Translations under genes and position numbers: made by a program
Part shown: positions 1 to 8,610 of the stretch, piece by piece
Layout: every line of letters starts with the position of its first letter
Numbering within the stretch: position 1 is the stretch's first letter
Source: Salinispora pacifica CNR114
GTDB lineage: Bacteria; Actinomycetota; Actinomycetes; Mycobacteriales; Micromonosporaceae
DNA length: 64,000 nucleotides
Assembly: GCF_000514775.1 (NCBI RefSeq)
Contig: NZ_AZWO01000028.1
Location: forward strand, 1 to 64,000
Reading direction: 5' to 3'
The notes under the pieces: model-generated
Told to the model about the DNA's origin: nothing
Databases searched by the model: none
Seen by the model: only the letters and a program-made list of their open reading frames with translations

Positions 1-734
1 GTGTGGGCGGCGCGGCGGTAGTCGCGCAGGATCGTGAAGCACTTCATGCGGGCCAGGGCGTGTTCGACCTGGGCTCGGACAGTGCGGTGGTGCCTGTTCA
101 GGTCCTTCTTCCAGTCGGGTAGTTCGCTGCCGTCGGCGGGTTTGCGGTACGGGATGATCACGTTGGGGTTGCCGCGGTAGGCGCCGTCGGCCATGACCGG
201 CCGTCCTGCCAGCTTCTGGTCGATGCCCGAGGTGCGGTAGACGATGGTGTCGTTGCGGTTGCCGGGTTGCGGGTCACCCAGGGCCACGACAAGGTGGGTG
301 TGGGCGTCGATGGCGACCTGCAGGTTCGTCGAGTAGCGGTAGTTCTTGCTCGGGGCGGCCAGGCGGTGGTCGCGAGTCGGGACGAGGGTGCCGTCGACGA
401 TCGCGATCTGCTGATCAACCCGGCGTCGTTTGGTCGGGGCCAGGGCCAGCAGTGGGCCGAGGGTGTCGATGACCCGGTGCGCCGCGGAGTGCGACACCCC
501 GAACAGCGGACCGATCTGGCGCATGGTCAGGTTCGTGCGCCAGTACACGGCCACCAGCAACACCCGGTCGGCGAGGTCGAGTGACCACTGCCGGCCCGGC
601 CGCCCGTCCGCGATCGCGTCACCGCCCCGCTCGGCGACCAGCCGGACCAGCCTGCGGAACTGGACGGGCTGTAGTCCGGTGAACGGGAAGATCCATTCCG
701 GGCGGGTTGACGTGATCACCTGCACCCCGAACAT
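1..734 (-). mobile_element. IS5-type transposase, 3' end beyond window edge
   Basis: A minus-strand frame opens with ATG at 734 and runs without a stop to base 1, so the C-terminus lies outside the window. The 244 visible residues have an N-terminal helix-turn-helix region (about 45-95, including the stretch MRQIGPLFGVSHSAAHRVID) and then a DDE nuclease. The likely catalytic residues are D114 in IVDGT, D183 in ADGAYRG and E224 in VEHALARMK, which is the spacing of small single-ORF IS5-type transposases of actinomycetes. The element's upstream terminus should lie between about 740 and 790, but its partner end is not visible, so inverted repeats cannot be confirmed. The frame is intact where visible, so the copy may still be active. 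Assignment to the IS5 superfamily is by motif order; the exact subgroup is not determined. Confidence 0.85.
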
Positions 735-791
735 CCTGCACGACTGTCCCTAACAGACGGACATCAGGGTTACGAGACATCCCTTAGAGAG

Positions 792-1034
792 ATGGATCGA
801 ACTTTTTTGGACGCTGTTGCGTCAGAGATATCTAGCGAGGGCCGCGTTGATCAGGAGCAGGTGTTCCGAGAGCTTCGGGAACGTACCCTTTCTCCCGTCG
901 AGGCTATTTACGTTGCTTCTCGCGTTCTTGGCCTGTCCTTGCCTGATGCGAAAACCGCGATCTATGCGAGCGGTGCCTGGTCGGATCAGCGCGAGAACTG
1001 GCAGCAAATTCAATCTGGCTTAGAGGGGAAGTGA
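792..1034 (+). CDS. small hypothetical protein, 80 aa
   Basis: An 80-residue acidic protein with A+T content higher than its neighbours. The middle part (SPVEAIYVASRVLGLSLPDAKTAI) resembles the helical C-terminal fold of ribosomal protein L7/L12, a pattern shared by many short actinobacterial proteins of unknown role. No signal peptide or membrane segment is visible. It stands alone between an IS5-type element and an IS66 stump, starts at ATG 792 with only a weak purine-rich stretch upstream, and is followed by a hairpin that could end its transcript. Its isolation between two mobile elements and its divergent composition suggest it was carried in. An orphan immunity gene is one possibility, but nothing in the sequence proves it. 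Confidence 0.55.
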   Translation: MDRTFLDAVASEISSEGRVDQEQVFRELRERTLSPVEAIYVASRVLGLSLPDAKTAIYASGAWSDQRENWQQIQSGLEGK

Positions 1035-1072
1035 ATCTCCTCCGGTGCTGTATCTAATCTGATTGCCTGAGT

Positions 1073-1118
1073 GGTGGCTCCCGTCGTACTTCCCTCGGTG
1101 AGGGGCCACCGTGCTAAT
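1073..1118 (+). terminator. probable intrinsic terminator after the 80-aa gene
   Basis: GGTGGCTCC at 1073-1081 pairs with GGGGCCACC at 1102-1110 with one G-T wobble, and the hairpin is followed by GTGCTAATTTT. It lies about 40 bases past the stop of the small gene and before the IS66 remnant. Confidence 0.45.
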
Positions 1119-1261
1119 TTTGTGTGTCTATTGATCCGAAGCCGATAGTGTTATTTAGAAGTTTCCTATTCTTGGATTTCCGAGGGTAAGTGCTGCGTAA
1201 CTGGATAGGTGCCTGACCTCGACAATGCTGTCTGCTGTGGAGGCTGGTAGGTTGACCAGCC

Positions 1262-1700
1262 ATGCCCGCCGATCCGTCGCCGTCGTATGACGAGTTGTTG
1301 GCGGTTAACGCCGGGCTGGCCGCGCGGTTGGAGCAGGCGCTGACGCGGATCGCTGAGCTTGAGGCCCGGTTGAAGCAGTCGTCTGGTAACTCGTCGAAAC
1401 CGTCGTCGAGTGACGGGCTGGCCAAGCCGGCGCCGAAGTCGCTGCGGGGTCGTTTGGGTCGCCGGCCGGGCCGTCCCGCTGGCAGCGAGGGCACCACCCT
1501 GGCCCAGGTGGCTGATCCGGACGTGGTCGTCCGGCATGTGCCGGACACCTGTGGCGGCTGCGGTGGCGGCCTGACCGGCGTGGCCGAGGTCGCGGTGACC
1601 CGCCGGCAGGTGTTCGACATCCCCCTGCCTGAGGTTGTGGTGACCGAGCATCAGATCGTCACGGTCTCCTGCCCGTGTGGGCATAACACCACCGGTCCGA
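1262..1700 (+). pseudogene. IS66-family transposase, 5' remnant
   Basis: The first ~146 residues match the start of an IS66 transposase. There is a coiled-coil leader (about 10-40, heptads of Leu/Ala in EQALTRIAELEARLKQ), then a Ser-rich linker (SSGNSSKPSSSD), a basic Arg/Gly/Pro patch, and the paired-Cys zinc-binding region (CGGCGGG and CPCGH). In a complete IS66 transposase a ~300-residue DDE domain should follow. Here homology stops near 1700, a few bases before the 3' end of the oppositely oriented RCC1 gene, and the frame runs on only as antisense of that gene to a stop at 1771. The element was therefore cut off by a deletion or insertion joining it to the RCC1 gene. The transposase is not functional. 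Confidence 0.8.
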
Positions 1701-1712
1701 CATGGATGGTCC

Positions 1713-3410
1713 TCAGGTCCTGTGTGTTGGTCGGCGTCGGTGGGTGGCGAGGGTCAGGGCTGTGCCGGTGAGGGTGAGGAGGAGTCCGGTGGTGAGGATG
1801 GTGGGCAGGTTGGTGCCGGTGACGGGGATGGTGGGCTTTGGGCTGGTGGGGTTGGGGATGGTGACTGTGGTGGGGTTGGAGGTGGAGGCTGGGCAGTTGT
1901 TGTCGCCGTTGTAGCGCGCCTGGATGTGGTGTGTGCCGGGTGTCAGGTGGGTGGCGGTGAGGGTTGCGGTGGCGGTGGGGTTGCCGGTCAGGGGTGTCGT
2001 GTCCAGGGTTGTCGTGTCGTCTAGGTAGGTCACGGTTCCGGTGGGGGTGCTGCCGGTGCAGGTCACGGTGGCGGTGAGGGTGAGGGGTTGATCCGGTGTC
2101 GGGTTGGGTGGGGTCGCCTGCAGGGTCGTGGTTGATGTCGATGGGACGACAGCCAGACTGTGGAAGCTGCCGGCGGTGACGGCGGTGATTGTGGTGTCGG
2201 CTGGCAGGTCGACCGCGATGGGGGTGCTGCTGTTGCTGTTGGTCCCGTCGCCCAGCTGGCCTGAGGCGTTGTAGCCCCAGGCCAGTATGGTGCCGGTGGA
2301 GGTCAGCGCCAGGCTGTGGCCGGCCCCGGCGGCGACGGTGGTGATTGTGGTGTCGGCCGGCAGGTCCACCGCAATGGGGGTGTTGCTGGTGGTGGTGCTT
2401 CCGTCGCCCAGCTGGCCGGAACCGTTGCCGCCCCAGGCCAGCATGGTGCCGGTGGCGGTCACTGCCAGACTGTGGCCGCTGCCGGTGGCGACGGCGGTGA
2501 CCGTGGTGCCGGCCGGCAGGTCCACCGCAACCGGGGTGCTCCTGTTGGTGATGGTCCCGTCGCCCAATTGGCCGGTGAAATTGGCGCCCCAGGCCAGCAT
2601 GGTGCCGGTGGCGGTCACCGCCAGACTGTGGCTGCTGCTGCTGGCGGCGATGGTGGTGATCGTGGTGCCGGCCGGTAGGTCCACTGTCACGGGGGTGCTG
2701 CTGGGGGTGGTGGTCCCGTCGCCCAGCTGGCCGGAACTGTTGGCGCCCCAGGCCAGCACGGTTCCGGTGGCGGTCAGCGCCAGACTGTGGGCGTTGCCGG
2801 CGGCGACGGCGGTGACTGTGGTGCCGGCCGGCAGGTCCACCACAACAGGCGTGCTGCTGTTGGTGGTGGTTCCAGCGTCTAGCTGGCCGGTGACGTTGAG
2901 GCCCCAGGCCAGTACGGTGCCGGTGGCGGTCACTGCCAGACTGTGGCGGTCGCCGGCGGCGACGCCGGTGATCGTGGTGCCGGCCGGCAGGTCCACTGTC
3001 ACGGGGGTGCTGCTGGGGGTGGTGGTCCCGTCGCCCAGCTGGCCGGAACTGTTGCCGCCCCAGGCCAGTACGGTGCCGGTGGCGGTCACCGCCAGGCTGT
3101 GGCCCTGGCCGGCGGCGACGGCGGTGATCGTGGTGTCAGCCGGCAGGTCGACTGTCATGGGGGTGCTGCTGTTGGTGGTGGTCCCGTCGCCTAACTGGCT
3201 CTCGGCGTTGTCGCCCCAGGCCAGGCCGGTGCCGGGAGGGCTTGCTGCCGCCGACGGCACGCTCTGCGCGAGCACGGGTGCCGCGCCGACCGAGGTTATG
3301 CCCAGCACGATTGCCACCATCAGCGGCGCCGCGAACAGCTCCCGCAGACTCGCGGGCCGGACCCAGCTTCTTCTCACGTCCGCGACCGTGCCGGTCCAGA
3401 AGCTCTCCAC
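1713..3410 (-). CDS. secreted RCC1-repeat protein with sortase-type C-terminal anchor
   Basis: A 565-residue exported protein. The N-terminus has a basic stretch followed by a hydrophobic core (LMVAIVLGITSVGAAPVLA) typical of a signal peptide. Residues about 60-430 are seven tandem units of ~54 residues with the RCC1 signature (WGxNxxGQLGDGT ... AAGxxHSLAVT), expected to form a seven-bladed propeller. An Ig-like domain follows (about 435-515). The tail has IPVTG, a ~20-residue hydrophobic stretch and a basic end (THRRRPTHRT), which is the layout of a cell-wall sorting signal with a variant LPxTG. The repeats are also near-identical at DNA level. Bacterial RCC1 proteins of this type are generally uncharacterised surface proteins; the ligand is unknown. 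The 3' end abuts a truncated IS66 gene. Confidence 0.8.
   Translation of the reverse strand: MESFWTGTVADVRRSWVRPASLRELFAAPLMVAIVLGITSVGAAPVLAQSVPSAAASPPGTGLAWGDNAESQLGDGTTTNSSTPMTVDLPADTTITAVAAGQGHSLAVTATGTVLAWGGNSSGQLGDGTTTPSSTPVTVDLPAGTTITGVAAGDRHSLAVTATGTVLAWGLNVTGQLDAGTTTNSSTPVVVDLPAGTTVTAVAAGNAHSLALTATGTVLAWGANSSGQLGDGTTTPSSTPVTVDLPAGTTITTIAASSSSHSLAVTATGTMLAWGANFTGQLGDGTITNRSTPVAVDLPAGTTVTAVATGSGHSLAVTATGTMLAWGGNGSGQLGDGSTTTSNTPIAVDLPADTTITTVAAGAGHSLALTSTGTILAWGYNASGQLGDGTNSNSSTPIAVDLPADTTITAVTAGSFHSLAVVPSTSTTTLQATPPNPTPDQPLTLTATVTCTGSTPTGTVTYLDDTTTLDTTPLTGNPTATATLTATHLTPGTHHIQARYNGDNNCPASTSNPTTVTIPNPTSPKPTIPVTGTNLPTILTTGLLLTLTGTALTLATHRRRPTHRT
2130..3240 (-). repeat. seven tandem ~162-bp repeats inside the RCC1 gene
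   Basis: The coding repeats share long identical stretches with a ~162-bp period (for example GCGGTCACTGCCAGACTGTG recurs with small changes), matching 54 codons. They encode the blades of the propeller and make the gene prone to copy-number change. Confidence 0.8.
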
Positions 3411-3922
3411 CTACCCCTACCCCTCTGTCTCCCCGCCACCGGCCGCGTCCGACCACGGCCTGTACAACGACTCCAGCCGGCCGCAGGTCTCGACCGCGTC
3501 GGGGAGGTCGGCGCGGGTGCGGTTGGCGCGGTAGAGGCCAGCGTCGTAGCGGCCGCTCAGCGCGGGGCTGACACGGGTGTGCGCCTGAAGAAGTTCAGCC
3601 GGCGTTGACAGTGTCGTTGATGAGTGGTTCGTGGTGATCTCCTTGGAGACCACCACTGGTCGCGGGGCTCCAACGTATGCGGACAGGCCCCGACGGCTTC
3701 CTGGGATCGCGGGCTTTCGGAGCGCCGTTGACAAGGCGATTGACGCGTCGTACGACAGCGTGCTCGTCTACACGCTTCCTCCTGCCCCGCCTGTGGCGGG
3801 GCAACCAGGAAGGGCTGGGCGTCTGGCGGGACCCACCGCTGTGCACCCTCTCCTGAGCACGATGGCGCTGGTCGCCCGGGTCTTTGTGTCTCGGCCACGC
3901 ACGTCACCGGGCGGGTGCGGAG
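3411..3922. other. 512-bp stretch without a convincing gene
   Basis: Short open frames exist on both strands but none has a ribosome-binding site, known motif or sustained codon bias. The region should contain the promoter of the leftward RCC1 gene and the end of the leftward NRPS operon transcript. No clear terminator was found. Confidence 0.5.
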
Positions 3923-5596
3923 CTACTGGGGACCGGGCAGCATCCGGTGCAGGGCACGGCGGTCGACCTTGCCGGTGGAACTGAGCGGCACTTCGGGCAG
4001 CACCAGCCAGCGGGCCGGGATCATGTAGCCGGGCAGCCGTGCGCCGAGCGCCATGTTTAGCCGCCGCGGCAGCGTGCCCGGCGAGTCGCCACCCGCGGCC
4101 AGGACGAACCCGACCAGCATTGAGTCGGGGCCAGACCCGACCTTCTCCACGAACGCGGTGTCGACGAGCCCAGTGGCCAGGACCGCGGATTCGACCTCCT
4201 CCAGCTCGATCCGGAAGCCCCACAGCTTGATTTGGCGGTCGAGCCGGCCGAGCACCTCGTAGTCGCCGTCCGGCCGAAGCCGGGCCAGGTCGCCGGTGCG
4301 GTAAATAGTCTCGCCGGTGTCGGGATCGGTGACGAATCGTGGCGCGGTAAGGTCGGGCCGGCGCAGATAGCCGAGTGCGACGCCGGGGCCGCCGACGCAC
4401 AGCTCGCCAGTCCCGCCCGGCGGTACGGGGCGCAGGTTCTCGTCGAGGATCCGCAGCGTGGTCTGCTGCAACGGCCGGCCGATCGGGATCCGGTCCAGAT
4501 CGGAGAGACTCGTCTCGGTGCAGTCGAAGTAGGCGGCGAAGGTGGTGGTCTCTGTCGGCCCGTACCCGTTGACGATCCGGCCGGGCGGGCCGGCGGCGAG
4601 GACTCGGCGGACCGCGGTCAGGTCCAGTTGCTCGCCACCGACGACGAGGTTACGCAGCGGGGCGAGCGCGGCCGGTCGTTCCCGGGCGATCAGGTGGAAC
4701 AACGACGTGGTGAGAAACATGGTGGTGATGCCCGCCGAGGTTAGCAGCGCGTTCCATTGGGCGAACGTCACGTCGGTCAGCGCCGGGAAGACCACCACGG
4801 TGCCGCCGGCTACGAGCGTGTTCCACACCTCGAATGTGGTGGCGTCGAACGCGGGGTTGGCCGCGTGCGCGACCTGGTCACCGGGCGCGATGGTGCAAAA
4901 CAGCGGGTTGACGGCGAGCCGCCGCACCGCGCGGTGCGGCACCACCACACCCTTCGGCGCGCCAGTGGACCCGGATGTGTACATGACGTAGATCGGGTCG
5001 TCTGGGGTGGTCGCCGGCGGCAGTGCGTTTCCGGCGGACGCGGCGTTCCGGTGCGCGACCAGCCGCAGGCCGCGGGTGACCGGCGTGCCGTCGGCAGCGC
5101 TGGCCGGCTGCAGAATCGCGGCGATCTTGGCCTGGCCGAGGATCGAGGTGATCCGGTCCGGCGGCGCGTCCGCGTCCAGGCACAGATAGGCCGCGCCGGT
5201 CCGGGTGACGGCCAACATCGCGATCACCAGGTCGACGGAACGGTTCATTCGCAGGCTGACAATGTCACCGGCGCCGACGCCGCCATCGGCCAGGTCGACC
5301 GCGAGCGCGCCGGCCGCCGACCACAGGCCGGCGTACGTGAGCGTGTCCCCGGTCGTCGCGTCCGTCACGGCCGGCGCGTTCGGGCGCGCTGCGACCTGTG
5401 CCTCCACCAGGTCGTGGACACCGTCGCCGCGCGCGCTGCGCGGGCGCTGATCGGTCCATATCCTGCCAATGTGGTCTAGGCACTCCACGCGGCTGCCGGT
5501 GAACCCGGTCTCGCGCCAGCCGTCCGGTGGCGCTGTGCCGCCAGCCGGCCAGATCGAGTACTGCTCCTCATCGTTGACCACCACGAGGTGTGTCAT
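3923..5596 (-). CDS. MbtH domain fused to a stand-alone NRPS adenylation domain
   Basis: A 557-residue two-domain protein. Residues 1-60 are a complete MbtH-like domain (NDEEQYSIWP, GW, CLDHIGRIWTDQRP), the chaperone many A domains need. Residues ~75-557 are an adenylation domain with intact core motifs: A3 YTSGSTGAPKGV, A5 NGYGPTETT, A7 YRTGDL, A10 STGKVDR with the catalytic Lys. There is no carrier domain, so it must load carriers in trans. Pocket residues read by eye give D-A-F-F-V-G-G-T-F-K, close to published valine (DAFWIGGTFK) and isoleucine (DAFFYGITFK) codes, so a beta-branched aliphatic amino acid is likely. The ATG at 5596 overlaps the upstream stop (ATGA), implying translational coupling. 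It is the only adenylation domain in the locus with intact motifs. Confidence 0.92.
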   Translation of the reverse strand: MTHLVVVNDEEQYSIWPAGGTAPPDGWRETGFTGSRVECLDHIGRIWTDQRPRSARGDGVHDLVEAQVAARPNAPAVTDATTGDTLTYAGLWSAAGALAVDLADGGVGAGDIVSLRMNRSVDLVIAMLAVTRTGAAYLCLDADAPPDRITSILGQAKIAAILQPASAADGTPVTRGLRLVAHRNAASAGNALPPATTPDDPIYVMYTSGSTGAPKGVVVPHRAVRRLAVNPLFCTIAPGDQVAHAANPAFDATTFEVWNTLVAGGTVVVFPALTDVTFAQWNALLTSAGITTMFLTTSLFHLIARERPAALAPLRNLVVGGEQLDLTAVRRVLAAGPPGRIVNGYGPTETTTFAAYFDCTETSLSDLDRIPIGRPLQQTTLRILDENLRPVPPGGTGELCVGGPGVALGYLRRPDLTAPRFVTDPDTGETIYRTGDLARLRPDGDYEVLGRLDRQIKLWGFRIELEEVESAVLATGLVDTAFVEKVGSGPDSMLVGFVLAAGGDSPGTLPRRLNMALGARLPGYMIPARWLVLPEVPLSSTGKVDRRALHRMLPGPQ

Positions 5597-8500
5597 CGCG
5601 CGCCCCCGTTCAGGAGTCTGACAATCTGCTCCACGAGCCCGTCCACGGTTGCCGTGCGGTGCACTCCACTGCCGTGGTGTACGGCGAGTCGCAACCGCCC
5701 ATCGCGCAGCTCTCCGGCAATGTCGAGCAGGTAGGGCCAGCGGCCCTCCGGGTCCTGGGCAGTGCCGGACGGGTGTGTTGACGGCCGCAGGATTCGGGCA
5801 GCCGGCTGCCGGTCCCAGGAACCGATCTCGCCCAGGTAGTTGAAGCTGACCTGCGGCCCGGCCGATCGCGCCTGTTCCTCCCGTACCGCCGGATCGGGGT
5901 GTGCGTGGGTGAGGAGGCCGTGCCCGAGCCCGTGCATCGGCACCGCGCCGATCTGCACGCGCAGCTCGCCGGCGAGCCGTGGCAGGGATGATGTGTGGCC
6001 CAGGCGCAGACGGAGCGGGTAGAAGTACTGAAACCAGCCGACTGTCCGCGTCACGTCGACGTCGTGACCGGGTGGCCCGCTGCGGCCCGGCGCGGCCAGT
6101 GCGACGGTCACCTCGTCCCCGCCCTGCCACGCGGCGATCGTGACGGCGGTGGCGGCCAGCAGTAGGTCGCTGAGGCCGGCACCGGCTGCGCGTGCCTCCG
6201 AGGCAAGCCGCGCGGTGACGTTGGCGGTGAGGACCCGGTGCACTCCGGCCCGTGAGCCGAACCGCACGGCGGTACCGGGTAGATCGACTGGCAGGTCCTC
6301 GGCGCGGGCCTGCGCGCGCCAGAATGCGCGCTGGCCGGTCAGCTCCGGGGCGGCGGCCGCCGCGCTGAGCAGGCGCGCCCATGCGGCGTACGGCAGCGAC
6401 GGTGGCGCCGGCCGGGCAGCGGGGTCGAGCATGTCGGCGAGGTCGTTCATGAGCAGCGTGCGGGAGAAGCCGTCGACCAGCAGGTGATGGCAGATGAGGA
6501 GCAGCCGGTCCGGCTGCCCGCCGGGCATCCGGAAGTGGACGGCCCGCATCGGCGCTGTCGACAGGGACAGGCCGCGCTGTGCGGTTTCCGCGATGTCCGC
6601 GCCGAGCCGGTTTGCCTCTTCCGCGTCGGCGTCGCGTAGATCGTGCGTGTCGAATGGTACCGGCCCGGTGTCCGGGGTGCTGATCTGCCGCCGCTGTCCG
6701 GCGCCGTCGGGGACCAGCCGCAGCCGTAGCGCGTCGTGCCGTCGGGTCAGCGCGTTCACCGCCCCGGACAGCTCGGTCGCGGTCACGGGCCGGACCAGTT
6801 CCGCATGGTACGGATGGTTGAAGTGCCCGGGACGGCTCAGGTGCGGCAGGATCTCGGTCAGAAACCACGCCTGCGCCGGGGTCGGCGGCACATCACCCGT
6901 GACCACCGTCTCCCGTCGCTGTGGCTGACGGCGTCCCAGGGCGGCGAGTCCGGCGACGGTGGGGTGGCGCAGCAGGTCGCCCGGGGAGAGGGGCAGCCCG
7001 GCGGCGGCCGTCTCGGCGATCACCTGGATCACCTGCATAGAGTCGCCGCCTAGCTGGAAGAAGTTGTCGTCCGCGCCGATCCGGTCCACCCCGAGCACCC
7101 GCGCCCAGACACCGGCCAGCAGTGTCTCCGTTGGAGTGCCCGGCGCCCGGTAGGCGGCCGCCGCGGGTGCCGCCAGGACCGTGCGGACCCCGTCCGGTAT
7201 CGGCGCAAACCGGCTGATCGGCTGGTCCGCACCGCTCGCCATCCGATCCAACAACCCGATCAGGTCATCCGCCCACGCGGCCACGTCCGGCTCGTCGAGG
7301 TGGCCGGCGAACCGGCACACGCCGGCCATCCCGCCACCCGCGCCGACCGTGACGGTCACGAACAGGTCCATGTCGGTACGCCCGGCCGGCGCCGGGTCGA
7401 GCAGGAACCGCGCCCCGCCGCCGTGCCGCTCCGCAACCGGCGCGTCGAGCAGGCTCAGCATGGTCTGGAACAGCGGGTTGTGCCGGTCCCCGCGGGTCGC
7501 GCGTAGGGCCCGAACCACGTCCCCGAACGGCACGTCCGCGTTTGCCTGGGCTCCGCCGACGGCACGGTGGGCGCGACGCAGCAGCTCCCGGACTGTCGGG
7601 TCGCCGTCCAGGTCGAGCCGCAGCGCCTGCGGGTTGTAGAAGCAGCCGACCACCCGGGCCAGTTCCGGTCGGGTACGCGTGCTCGCCGGCACGCCGACGA
7701 TCATGGTGTCCTGCCCGTTCGTACGCCGCAGCGCCAGACTAGCCGCGGTGAGCAGCGCGGCGTACCGTGTCACCCGCTCTGCCCGCAGCAGCCCGAACAG
7801 CGCGGTGGTCCGGCTGGCCGGCAGCTGCAGCGGCACCTGCCCGCCTGGCCCGGACTCGGCCCTGGCCCGGTGCGCCGGCAGCGTGGACAGCGGTGGCGTG
7901 CCGCGCAGCGTATTCGTCCAGTACGCAAGCCCGCGTTCCCGGTCCGCGGCACGCTCCGCGGCGCAGTGCTCCCCGAACTGGTGGCCGGCGTCGGCGGACC
8001 TGCGATGCCGGTCGGCGACCGCGTCGTCGTACGCGGCGGCCAGGTCGTCGAGGACGATTGTCACCGAAGTCGCGTCGAAGACGATGTGGTGCACGGCGGC
8101 CAGCAGCACGGTCTCCCGATCGCCGAGCTGGACCGCGTGCAGCGCCACCGGCGGCCCGTTGGTCAGGTCGAAGGTCCGGATCCCGTGCTCGGCCGTGAGC
8201 CTGTCGAACGTGGTGTCACGCTCCGGCGCCGGCAACCCGGACAGGTCGGTCCAGGCGAGCGTGGCGCGCAGGTCGTCGCGGACCACCTGCGCCGGACCCT
8301 CCTCGACGATGACGGTGCGCAGCGCGCCGTGTCGGTCCAGCACCGCCCGGATCGCAGTCTCCAATGCCTGCCGGTCGAGCGGGCCGGCGATTCGGATCGC
8401 GAACGGCACGGTGTACGCCGGGTGACGTGGCGTCAGCGTCTCCAGCAGCCACAGCCGTTCCTGGGCGGGGGACAGCGGCCAGGACGCTGCCGATACCGCC

Positions 8501-8610
8501 GGGCGTTCCTCGGCGTTCTGCCGGCGTCGGCGCAGCCGCAGCCGTTGCAGGAACAGTCGCTGCTGTTCTGGGGTGAGCCCGGCCAGCTGCGCGGCGAGAG
8601 GATCGCTCAT
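5593..8610 (-). CDS. NRPS module C-T-E without adenylation domain
   Basis: A 1005-residue NRPS. A condensation domain (about 45-470) carries the active motif HHIVFDA near residue 172. A carrier domain follows with LGGDSMQ (phosphopantetheine Ser near 521). The C-terminal part (about 570-1000) is an epimerization-type domain: PTPAQAWFL, HHLLVDG near 706, RTVGWFQYFYP, a GLGHGL loop and FNYLGE. The motif that in active E domains reads EGHGRE is replaced here by AAPGRS, so the usual catalytic Glu is missing and epimerase activity is doubtful. No A domain is present; loading must come from the MbtH-A protein encoded next. Start and stop overlap both neighbours by ATGA. Confidence 0.9.
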   Translation of the reverse strand: MSDPLAAQLAGLTPEQQRLFLQRLRLRRRRQNAEERPAVSAASWPLSPAQERLWLLETLTPRHPAYTVPFAIRIAGPLDRQALETAIRAVLDRHGALRTVIVEEGPAQVVRDDLRATLAWTDLSGLPAPERDTTFDRLTAEHGIRTFDLTNGPPVALHAVQLGDRETVLLAAVHHIVFDATSVTIVLDDLAAAYDDAVADRHRRSADAGHQFGEHCAAERAADRERGLAYWTNTLRGTPPLSTLPAHRARAESGPGGQVPLQLPASRTTALFGLLRAERVTRYAALLTAASLALRRTNGQDTMIVGVPASTRTRPELARVVGCFYNPQALRLDLDGDPTVRELLRRAHRAVGGAQANADVPFGDVVRALRATRGDRHNPLFQTMLSLLDAPVAERHGGGARFLLDPAPAGRTDMDLFVTVTVGAGGGMAGVCRFAGHLDEPDVAAWADDLIGLLDRMASGADQPISRFAPIPDGVRTVLAAPAAAAYRAPGTPTETLLAGVWARVLGVDRIGADDNFFQLGGDSMQVIQVIAETAAAGLPLSPGDLLRHPTVAGLAALGRRQPQRRETVVTGDVPPTPAQAWFLTEILPHLSRPGHFNHPYHAELVRPVTATELSGAVNALTRRHDALRLRLVPDGAGQRRQISTPDTGPVPFDTHDLRDADAEEANRLGADIAETAQRGLSLSTAPMRAVHFRMPGGQPDRLLLICHHLLVDGFSRTLLMNDLADMLDPAARPAPPSLPYAAWARLLSAAAAAPELTGQRAFWRAQARAEDLPVDLPGTAVRFGSRAGVHRVLTANVTARLASEARAAGAGLSDLLLAATAVTIAAWQGGDEVTVALAAPGRSGPPGHDVDVTRTVGWFQYFYPLRLRLGHTSSLPRLAGELRVQIGAVPMHGLGHGLLTHAHPDPAVREEQARSAGPQVSFNYLGEIGSWDRQPAARILRPSTHPSGTAQDPEGRWPYLLDIAGELRDGRLRLAVHHGSGVHRTATVDGLVEQIVRLLNGGAR

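Noticed and set aside
2130..3240. CRISPR-like regular repeats
   Set aside because: The ~162-bp period is coding and encodes RCC1 blades; there are no short repeats with unique spacers.
2287..3534. A 415-codon open frame on the plus strand opposite the RCC1 gene
   Set aside because: It is the antisense of the repeat region; its protein is a low-complexity repeat with no motif, while the minus strand has clear RCC1 blades and a signal peptide.
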